NCBI GenBank assembly: GCA_003486795.1 | Contig: DNFX01000111.1 | Coordinates: 1 to 6,081, forward strand | DNA length: 6,081 nucleotides | Direction of reading: 5' to 3' | From: Actinomycetota bacterium | GTDB lineage: Bacteria; Actinomycetota; Humimicrobiia; Humimicrobiales; Humimicrobiaceae | Shown: positions 1 to 5,361 of the stretch, in pieces | How positions within the stretch are numbered: the stretch's first letter is position 1 | How the letters are laid out: each line of letters opens with the position of its first letter | Notes under the pieces: generated by a model | Database searches by the model: none | The model's input: only the letters and a program-made list of their open reading frames with translations | Told to the model about the DNA's origin: nothing | Position numbers and translations under genes: made by a program

Positions 1-1042
1 AAGAAGATTTTTTATTTCCAAGACTTCCGGTATCTATCTTGCAATTTGCAGAATCAACATATTGTCTGGTTTTAATCTCTACATATTCGCAGAAGGGAAT
101 TATTTCTTTTGAAGGCGTATACTCCATTTTTGAATGCGGAAAATATTTCAGCAAAAGGTCTTCCGTCATTTTTCTTAATTTGTTTTTAACTTCAACCAGT
201 TCATTTCCAAGTAAAGTACTGTATGCCATTTTTGGAGGCCCCATCTTGATCCCCCTGAGATCAAGAGCTTCTTTAAAACCCTGGGGGAAGTTAACTGATT
301 TCATTGTTCTTATAAATTCAAGTATTGCAAGCTGAAGCTCAAGAGCGTAAGAATAGTTTTCGTTTAAAAAGTTATCATAAATACCTACCATAAATTCCGG
401 TAAAATTCCTGCTGTTGCTGTCATGCATCCATTACAGCCAGCAGCAAGTGCAGGATATAGAATCTCTTCAACACCGACCAAAACTTTAAAATCCGGTTTA
501 ATCTTTCTAGTCATATCAATAAGATTCATGACATTTATCATATTGCCTGATGAATCCTTTATGCCTACAACATTAGGCAGAACACAAAGATCATGAGCTA
601 TCTGGGGTGTTATTTCATTAGCAAAAAAAGGTATGTTATATAAAAAAATCGGAATATCTACAGCGACAGCAACTTTCTTGAGATGTTCTTCAACTACATC
701 ATTTATATTCTTAAAGAAATAAGGACCGTGGAGCACAACTGCGGAACAACCTTTTTCTTTTGCATAGTCTGCCAGTTCAATTGATTTTTCAAAGCAGGTA
801 GCACCTGTACCCGGGACTATTGCAACCCTTCCGTTATTTTCATCGGTAACTATGTCTATAAGATATTTTCTCTCCTCCATATCCATGTGAACATACTCAC
901 CACATGATGAAACAGGAAAAATACCATCTACACCGCTATCAATCAGAAAATTAACAAGTTTTCTGACTTCAATTTCATTAATTCTCCCATCTTCTCTGAA
1001 GGGAGTGAGCATCGCAACTATTACACCCTCTGGAATAGCCAT
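1..1042 (-). CDS. DapA/NanA-family class I aldolase, probable 2-keto-3-deoxy sugar-acid aldolase (C-terminus off window)
   Basis: Cytoplasmic TIM-barrel lyase that forms a Schiff base with its keto-acid substrate. It begins MAIPEGVIVAMLTPF and stays open for 347 codons to the left edge. Visible motifs are SSCGE at 45-49 (the substrate-carboxylate loop, usually GTTGE), PGTG at 77-80, the catalytic Tyr in FLYNIP (Y135), the Schiff-base Lys in GIKDSSG (K162) and GPP at 268-270. The arginine that follows the Tyr by five residues in true dihydrodipicolinate synthases is Phe (F140) here, so lysine biosynthesis is unlikely. With a sugar-acid dehydratase gene just upstream, cleavage of a 2-keto-3-deoxy acid to pyruvate plus aldehyde is the best inference. 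The family is usually about 290-300 residues, so at least 47 extra C-terminal residues are present. The start is supported by GGAG (1049-1052), 6 nt upstream. The nearest upstream gene is 123 nt away. Confidence 0.88.
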   Translation of the reverse strand, partial: MAIPEGVIVAMLTPFREDGRINEIEVRKLVNFLIDSGVDGIFPVSSCGEYVHMDMEERKYLIDIVTDENNGRVAIVPGTGATCFEKSIELADYAKEKGCSAVVLHGPYFFKNINDVVEEHLKKVAVAVDIPIFLYNIPFFANEITPQIAHDLCVLPNVVGIKDSSGNMINVMNLIDMTRKIKPDFKVLVGVEEILYPALAAGCNGCMTATAGILPEFMVGIYDNFLNENYSYALELQLAILEFIRTMKSVNFPQGFKEALDLRGIKMGPPKMAYSTLLGNELVEVKNKLRKMTEDLLLKYFPHSKMEYTPSKEIIPFCEYVEIKTRQYVDSANCKIDTGSLGNKKSS

Positions 1043-1094
1043 ATCAAACTCCAATTTCGTAAAAAATTTAAACGATTAAAAATAGTAATATCAG

Positions 1095-1106
1095 TTACAG
1101 CTGTAA
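1095..1106. promoter_or_regulatory. Perfect 12-base palindrome, candidate operator
   Basis: TTACAGCTGTAA is a perfect inverted repeat with no spacer and contains G and C, so AT bias alone does not explain it. It lies 53 nt upstream of the aldolase start and just downstream of a TATAAT hexamer (1114-1119), close to the expected transcription start on the minus strand. That is a typical place for a repressor site. The cognate regulator is not in the window, and I saw no second copy here. Confidence 0.4.
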
Positions 1107-1113
1107 TTAATAT

Positions 1114-1119
1114 ATTATA
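1114..1119 (-). promoter_or_regulatory. Candidate internal -10 element upstream of the aldolase gene
   Basis: Read on the minus strand this is TATAAT, a perfect sigma-70-type -10 hexamer. The hexamer 17 bases upstream (ATACTT, 1137-1142) is a poor -35. The surrounding sequence is almost pure A and T, so a chance match is possible. Together with the 123-nt spacer and the adjacent palindrome, it suggests the aldolase gene may have its own regulated promoter besides read-through from the operon. Confidence 0.35.
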
Positions 1120-1165
1120 TTTTTATATTAAGGTGAAAGTATGTAAAGGATTATTTTGTTTTTTT

Positions 1166-2380
1166 TTAAATTTTTAATTTTTCTATGACTTCCATATTAA
1201 GCGTAATGCCAAACCCCGGTTTTTCGTCATCAATCTTCATGAATCCGCCTTCCGCTCTGGGACTGCCCAGGATATAAGCATCGGAAAAACCGCCTTTCTG
1301 CTTTTCTTTTTCCCATGAAGGTACACAGGTATCTTCTGCCCATTTTACGGAAGGGCAGGACATTACAAAATGCAGGGTTTCAGCATAGCTGACATGAGGG
1401 GCAAGGGGAACACCAAAAGCTTCTGCAATTGCAGCAACTTTCTTCGCTTCGGTAAGTCCGCCCATTCTTCTAATGTCGGGCTGTATTATATCAACTATTT
1501 TTTGTGAAATAAGCTCTGCAAATCCGAACCTTGTATATTCATGCTCTCCTGCTGCAATAGGTGTGCCAACCCTGGTTTTAAGATATTTATAACCTTCAAG
1601 ATTATCAGGCAAAAGTGGCTCTTCAACCCAGCTAAGATTGTACTTTTCAAGTCTCTTAATCATTTCTACAGCATAATCAAGATCATTCCAGCCCATATAA
1701 GCATCTATCATAAGTTCTATATCATCTCCTACCGCTTCCCTGACAGTTCTGACAAGCATCTCATTTCTTTTCATTCCTTTAAAACCTTCTCTGGGGCCAG
1801 TACACATTCTCTGTTTCAGCCCCTGATATCCCTGCTCTACGTAATCTTTTGCTTCGAGTGCCAGCTTGTCATAATCAGGATTATATATATCGCTTGGATG
1901 AAGATTTGATGCATATAACTTAACTTTATCTTTTGTTTTTCCACCAAGAAGCTTGTAGACCGGGACCTGAAGTGCTTTTCCCTTTAAATCCCACAGCGCA
2001 TTATCTATTCCGCTTATTGCTTCAATAGCTGCACCTTTGCGGCCAAATACAATTGAAGATCGGTACATTTTATCCCATAATGTTTCTGAATTGAAAGGAT
2101 CAGCTCCGATAAGGTAATTTTTATAATGATTTTCTATAAGGATTTTCCCGGCAGCAGCTGTACCTCCGCAGCAAAAACCATAACCTTCAAGACCATTGTC
2201 AGTTCTTATTATCACTATTGGTACAATCCAGTCAGTTCCACCGGTCCACATGCCGCGATCAGTCGCATACTCTTCATAAGGCTCCATTACCCCTACAAGT
2301 GGTGAATATCTAATAAATTTGGCAAATCCTTCTGCTCTGGTAGCGGCAATATCAATTACCTGAACCTCTGTTATCTTCAT
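1166..2380 (-). CDS. Enolase-superfamily (mandelate racemase subgroup) sugar-acid dehydratase, L-rhamnonate dehydratase-like
   Basis: Cytoplasmic Mg2+-dependent enzyme of 404 residues, the usual length for the family. Residues 1 to about 130 form the capping domain and the rest is the modified TIM barrel. Expected metal ligands are D226 (MIDAYMGW), E253 (WVEEP) and E279 (AGEHEYTR). The catalytic His/Asp pair is D302 (IIQPDIRRMGG) and H329 (APHVSY). The second-strand basic motif is K189-Q-R191 rather than the KxK common in this subgroup. Spacing of D226, D302 and H329, the GEH motif and the PGFG near the C-terminus (388-391) resemble L-rhamnonate dehydratase as I remember it. The expected reaction is dehydration of an aldonate to a 2-keto-3-deoxy acid; the exact sugar cannot be read. 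The start is supported by AGGTG at 2385-2389, though only 4 nt from the ATG. The gene lies 85 nt after the hydrolase gene and ends 123 nt before the aldolase gene. Confidence 0.85.
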   Translation of the reverse strand: MKITEVQVIDIAATRAEGFAKFIRYSPLVGVMEPYEEYATDRGMWTGGTDWIVPIVIIRTDNGLEGYGFCCGGTAAAGKILIENHYKNYLIGADPFNSETLWDKMYRSSIVFGRKGAAIEAISGIDNALWDLKGKALQVPVYKLLGGKTKDKVKLYASNLHPSDIYNPDYDKLALEAKDYVEQGYQGLKQRMCTGPREGFKGMKRNEMLVRTVREAVGDDIELMIDAYMGWNDLDYAVEMIKRLEKYNLSWVEEPLLPDNLEGYKYLKTRVGTPIAAGEHEYTRFGFAELISQKIVDIIQPDIRRMGGLTEAKKVAAIAEAFGVPLAPHVSYAETLHFVMSCPSVKWAEDTCVPSWEKEKQKGGFSDAYILGSPRAEGGFMKIDDEKPGFGITLNMEVIEKLKI

Positions 2381-2465
2381 TTAACACCTATCTTTATATA
2401 TAAATATTATTAATATAAATCCTTATCTTTCTTATATCTTTTCTTTCCAAAACAAATGATTCTGT

Positions 2466-3236
2466 TTATTTTATCAGAGATGATGGAAAATCCTTATCTA
2501 AAATTTCCGGATCATGACTTGTCAGAATAATGTCAGCCCTTTTATTAATTTTTTTATATGCTTCAAAACATTCCCACAAATCATAAAAAAGTCCAATAGG
2601 ATGATTATTCTTTACATTATCTTTTAGAAAAGCAACATCTGAAGTTATTACAACATTTCCTGACTGTGTCCTTGCTTCAACAGCCATACAGCATGGAGTA
2701 TGACCCCCTACATAAAATACTTTAAGTCCCGGCAATATTTCCTGTTCTTCATCAACAAGAATTATATTTTCTGCAGGTAATGAGGAAATATATTTTATCG
2801 GCTCGATAGGGAAAAGAGCATCATTATAATAATATGGCCTTTCTTTTTTCATATATTCAAGCCATCCTTTTTTTGAAAGAACTACTTTTGCGTTTCTAAA
2901 AAGGCTGACATTTGAAGAATGATCATGGTGAAGATGGCTCAGTATAACATAATCTACTTTTTCAGGTATTATCCTCCCTTTCCCTATATATGACTGTATT
3001 CTTTCCTCTTCAGGAAGATCAAAGCTGATTTTTCCCTTGAATTCTTCAAAAAGCATTTTATTTATGATATCGGTGTCTCCGCATCCGGTATCTACAAGAA
3101 TAGTTTTGTCGCCAGACTTTATCTGGAAAAAATAAGTATAAAGATTATAATTTTTTTCCCACTCACTCAGATAAAACATTTCCGGGCCTGGTGCAGTTGT
3201 TTTTCCATTTTTAAAAATTTCAATCGAGTAATTCAT
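2466..3236 (-). CDS. Metallo-beta-lactamase-fold hydrolase, probable lactonase
   Basis: Binuclear zinc hydrolase of 256 residues, about the length of AHL lactonases such as AiiA. Numbered from the chosen ATG, the complete metal set is present: H101, H103, D105 and H106 (SHLHHDH), H179 (GGHTP), D200 (TSDVAF) and H241 (LTSHD). The Tyr that follows the bridging Asp by three residues in AiiA is Phe here (F203). Setting next to a sugar dehydrogenase and a sugar-acid dehydratase suggests it opens a sugar lactone rather than a quorum signal; this is inference, and esterase or AHL-lactonase activity remains possible. The frame extends nine bases further to a TTG at 3243-3245, but AAGG (3247-3250) is then only 1 nt away. 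It sits 10 nt from the ATG at 3234-3236, so I take the ATG. No signal peptide is seen. The spacer from the upstream SDR gene is 71 nt with no terminator, consistent with one transcript. Confidence 0.85.
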   Translation of the reverse strand: MNYSIEIFKNGKTTAPGPEMFYLSEWEKNYNLYTYFFQIKSGDKTILVDTGCGDTDIINKMLFEEFKGKISFDLPEEERIQSYIGKGRIIPEKVDYVILSHLHHDHSSNVSLFRNAKVVLSKKGWLEYMKKERPYYYNDALFPIEPIKYISSLPAENIILVDEEQEILPGLKVFYVGGHTPCCMAVEARTQSGNVVITSDVAFLKDNVKNNHPIGLFYDLWECFEAYKKINKRADIILTSHDPEILDKDFPSSLIK

Positions 3237-3246
3237 AAAAATCAAA

Positions 3247-3250
3247 CCTT
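3247..3250 (-). promoter_or_regulatory. Ribosome-binding site that decides the hydrolase start
   Basis: AAGG on the minus strand lies 10 nt upstream of the ATG at 3234-3236 and 1 nt upstream of an in-frame TTG at 3243-3245. Only the ATG has usable spacing, so the longer three-residue N-terminus is disfavoured. Confidence 0.5.
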
Positions 3251-3307
3251 TTTTTATTTTTTGTTTTTTAAATAAATTGGAATTATTTCTTTGATATATT
3301 TTAATTA

Positions 3308-4093
3308 CTAATCTTCACTAACATTAATCAGCATCCCATTATTAATCATTATTCCGCCTTCCACAAAAATAGTCGAGCCTGTCACATAATCCGAATCTGC
3401 TGAAGAGAGAAAGACAGCAGCCTTTCCCATATCCTCAGGAGTTCCCCACCTGTGAAGCGGAATTATTTTATTAAGCCTGTCAACAAGTCCGGGAAATTCT
3501 TCAATCTGCACCTTGTTTATGTCAGTTATTACAGCTCCCGCAGCAATAGTGTTGACATTTATTTTGTATTCAGATAGTTCAAGCGCCATACTTTTTGCAA
3601 GCATTTTTATGCCGCTTTTCGTAATACTGTAAACTCCCTGGCTCCCATTCGGAACTTCCTGGTTAAAAGAAGTGACAAATACTATTTTCCCGCCTTTGTT
3701 CCTTTTGACAAGATATCTTGATACTTCCTGTCCTGCATTAAATGCCCCAACAAGATTTATATTCATCTGAAAGTCCCAGGATTCCCTGGTAATCTCAAGA
3801 AAAGGCTCAAACTTTACAACACCTGCATTATTTACAAGTATATCTAGTTCATTATTTGAAACTATATCTGCAATCATTTTATTTACTTCAACTCTGTCGG
3901 ACACATCTGCTTTCACACTATAGGATTGTACTCCAAGATTTTTCAGCTCTTTTACAGTTTCCTCAGCCCTGCGTGGTTCAGATACATAATTGACAATAAC
4001 GTTACATCCCTCTTTTGCAAGTTCGATGCTTATTCCTTTCCCGATACCTCTACCACCACCTGTAACCAAAGCCCATCTATTTTTTAATTTCAT
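3308..4093 (-). CDS. Classical short-chain dehydrogenase/reductase, probable sugar dehydrogenase
   Basis: NAD(P)-dependent cytoplasmic oxidoreductase with a Rossmann fold, 261 residues, within the usual 250-260 range. Visible motifs are the dinucleotide loop TGGGRGIG (11-18), NNAG (88-91), and the catalytic tetrad N113 (MNINLVGAF), S142 (VTSF), Y155 and K159 (YSITK). The residue after the second strand is Asn (VNY, 34-36) rather than Asp, followed by R41 and R42, so NADP use is possible. The usual IAPG turn reads IAAG (183-186). The sequence resembles glucose/gluconate dehydrogenases and FabG-like reductases; SDR substrate cannot be assigned from motifs. As the first gene of the leftward operon, it probably oxidises a sugar to its lactone, but it could instead act on a later 2-keto-3-deoxy acid. 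The start is supported by GGGAG (4100-4104), 6 nt upstream. Translation ends at a TAG, 71 nt before the hydrolase gene. Confidence 0.88.
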   Translation of the reverse strand: MKLKNRWALVTGGGRGIGKGISIELAKEGCNVIVNYVSEPRRAEETVKELKNLGVQSYSVKADVSDRVEVNKMIADIVSNNELDILVNNAGVVKFEPFLEITRESWDFQMNINLVGAFNAGQEVSRYLVKRNKGGKIVFVTSFNQEVPNGSQGVYSITKSGIKMLAKSMALELSEYKINVNTIAAGAVITDINKVQIEEFPGLVDRLNKIIPLHRWGTPEDMGKAAVFLSSADSDYVTGSTIFVEGGIMINNGMLINVSED

Positions 4094-4122
4094 TGCAAAC
4101 TCCCAAATATTTGTTTTTTTTA

Positions 4123-4144
4123 ATTATACTATTTTAGTAATAAT
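4123..4144. promoter_or_regulatory. Imperfect inverted repeat overlapping the operon -10, candidate operator
   Basis: ATTATACTA, a TTT centre and TAGTA-(A)-TAAT form nine paired positions with one unpaired A (4140). The left arm contains the whole -10 hexamer of the leftward promoter, so a protein bound here would block it. It differs in sequence from the palindrome at 1095-1106. High AT content makes a chance origin plausible. Confidence 0.3.
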
Positions 4145-4151
4145 ATTTTCC
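4123..4151 (-). promoter_or_regulatory. Candidate promoter of the leftward sugar-acid operon
   Basis: On the minus strand a perfect -10 hexamer TATAAT occupies 4123-4128. The hexamer 17 bases upstream, GGAAAA (4146-4151), is a weak -35. Transcription would start near 4116 and leave a leader of about 22 nt carrying the GGGAG site of the SDR gene. The poor -35 fits a promoter that needs an activator, but this is inference. Confidence 0.5.
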
Positions 4152-4165
4152 CAGGACTTTATAAT

Positions 4166-4194
4166 TTGAATGTTTGTTTTTTTTAAGATATATT
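4166..4194 (+). promoter_or_regulatory. Candidate promoter of the rightward radical SAM genes
   Basis: TTGAAT (4166-4171) and TATATT (4189-4194) are separated by 17 bases. They match sigma-70 consensus at 4 of 6 and 5 of 6 positions. Transcription would start near 4201 and give a leader of about 30 nt that lacks a Shine-Dalgarno sequence. AT-rich context limits confidence. Confidence 0.45.
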
Positions 4195-4230
4195 TATTTT
4201 TTGATTTACTTGAATTATGTTTAATTATAC

Positions 4231-5277
4231 ATGAACAGTCCTGAATATATCCAGACAAGCCTGGCTGCAGCAATAAGCCTCGGATTGGAGCCCGGCAGAT
4301 TTAAAGAAAAAGTTAAACTTACCGGTTTGAACCTTCTTCTGGTTTATGATGATAAATGCATCGGTAGGTGCGCATACTGCGGACTTTCAGCTCAGCGATT
4401 ACATTCAGAAAATGTATTATCTGACAGAAAATCAAAAACATTTATAAGAGTAAAATGGCCGGTTTACAGACTGGATGAAGTAATAAGAAAAACAAAAGAA
4501 AACTCCGCAGATTTCCAGAGAATATGTATTTCGATGATTACAAAATCCAGGGCATTTAATGATACGGTCACCATAACTGAAAAAATCCACAGGGAACTCC
4601 CCCATCCTGTTAGCATCCTTATTTCTCCGACTATACTGAAAGGCAGAAAGGAACTGGAAATTTTAAAAGAAGCCGGAGCCGATATGATAGGCATCGCCAT
4701 AGATGCGGCTTGCAGAAGCATTTTTTCAAAACTCAGAGGCAGTGGTGTAAAAGGACCTCACAAATGGGAGAAGTACTGGAAAATATTAAAGGATGCAATA
4801 GATGTATTCGGTAAATTTAATGCCGGCATCCACCTTATTGCCGGTCTTGGAGAAACTGAAGAAGAAATGGTAAAAACCATATGGGATGCCCATCAGATGG
4901 GAGCAAAGACACATTTGTTTTCATTTTTTCCCGAAGCTTTCAGTGAGCTGGAAAATCTTGAACCCCCGGACCTTTTTCATTACAGGAAAATACAGATAGC
5001 CCGCTACCTTATCAATGAAAAGCAAACAGGTATTGATAAAATAAAATTTGATAATAATGGCGAGATAATTTCCTTTGATTATGATATTAATGAGATTATA
5101 GAAGAAGGATTTGCATTTACTACCTCAGGCTGTCCGGGAACTTCAGAGGGCATATCTGCCTGCAACAGACCGTTGGCAAATGAAAGACCATCAGAGCCTT
5201 TCAGAAATTATCCTTACTTACCTGACAGCCATGAAAAAGAGATTATAAGAAAGCAGGTAGCTTCACTGATTCACTGA
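4231..5277 (+). CDS. lipS1: Radical SAM protein, probable LipS1-type lipoyl synthase subunit
   Basis: Radical SAM enzyme of 348 residues, expected to bind a 4Fe-4S cluster through C43, C47 and C50 (DDKCIGRCAYCGLS). Later motifs are the glycine-rich GIAID (154-158) and GLGETEEEM (205-213), typical of the biotin/lipoyl synthase-like branch. The C-terminus (299-328) carries C301 and C311 in SGCPG...ACNRP, then ANERP and NYP; these cysteines could hold an auxiliary cluster that donates sulfur. This tail and the following partner gene match the two-protein lipoyl synthase LipS1/LipS2, which inserts two sulfurs into protein-bound octanoyl groups and is often annotated as biotin synthase. The assignment, including which subunit is called 1 or 2, comes from memory of the family. 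Biotin synthase itself or another sulfur-inserting enzyme is the alternative. The ATG is the first start after an in-frame stop at 4222-4224. There is no Shine-Dalgarno sequence, so initiation may be unusual. Its neighbour follows after 84 nt. Confidence 0.65.
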   Translation: MNSPEYIQTSLAAAISLGLEPGRFKEKVKLTGLNLLLVYDDKCIGRCAYCGLSAQRLHSENVLSDRKSKTFIRVKWPVYRLDEVIRKTKENSADFQRICISMITKSRAFNDTVTITEKIHRELPHPVSILISPTILKGRKELEILKEAGADMIGIAIDAACRSIFSKLRGSGVKGPHKWEKYWKILKDAIDVFGKFNAGIHLIAGLGETEEEMVKTIWDAHQMGAKTHLFSFFPEAFSELENLEPPDLFHYRKIQIARYLINEKQTGIDKIKFDNNGEIISFDYDINEIIEEGFAFTTSGCPGTSEGISACNRPLANERPSEPFRNYPYLPDSHEKEIIRKQVASLIH

Positions 5278-5361
5278 GTTATTTCATTTAAAGCTAATCG
5301 CACTGATCTTTATAAATTTTTCTGAGAATTATTATTTTATGTTTATATTCTAAAAATACTG

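Larger units (their letters stand above)
4110..4186. repeat. 14-base T-rich direct repeat, two copies
   Basis: TTTGTTTTTTTTAA occurs at 4110-4123 and again at 4173-4186, 63 bases apart start to start, within the 137-base divergent spacer. Similar T-runs interrupted by one G occur at 1154-1170 and about 3255-3270, also in or at the edge of gaps between genes. The low complexity means chance or slippage may explain them. Confidence 0.4.

Noticed and set aside
39..335. 98-codon plus-strand open frame
   Set aside because: It lies wholly antisense to the aldolase, whose conserved motifs prove the minus strand codes. Its translation shows no recognisable motif.
1541..1909. 122-codon plus-strand open frame
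   Set aside because: It is antisense to the dehydratase barrel, which carries intact metal-ligand motifs in the minus strand. No Shine-Dalgarno support or family resemblance.
2404..2416. 13-base inverted repeat ATATTATTAATAT before the dehydratase gene
   Set aside because: It is composed only of A and T in a nearly pure AT spacer, so it is expected by chance and gives no usable promoter spacing.
3237..3307. Possible terminator in the T-rich gap between the SDR and hydrolase genes
   Set aside because: On the transcribed minus strand the run is A-rich, not U-rich, and there is no stem before it.
4464..4721. 85-codon minus-strand hydrophobic open frame
   Set aside because: It is antisense inside the LipS1-like gene. 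The hydrophobic look comes from complementing Lys/Glu-rich codons.
4231..5277. Assignment as ordinary biotin synthase (BioB)
   Set aside because: The C-terminal SGC...CNRP...NERP tail and the adjacent second radical SAM gene fit LipS1/LipS2 better, and no other biotin genes are present in the window.
5278..5361. Possible terminator or separate promoter between the two radical SAM genes
   Set aside because: No GC-rich stem followed by a T-run is present. TATATT at 5344-5349 has no plausible -35, and the AT-rich TTTATAAA near 5309 is not convincing in a bacterial context.
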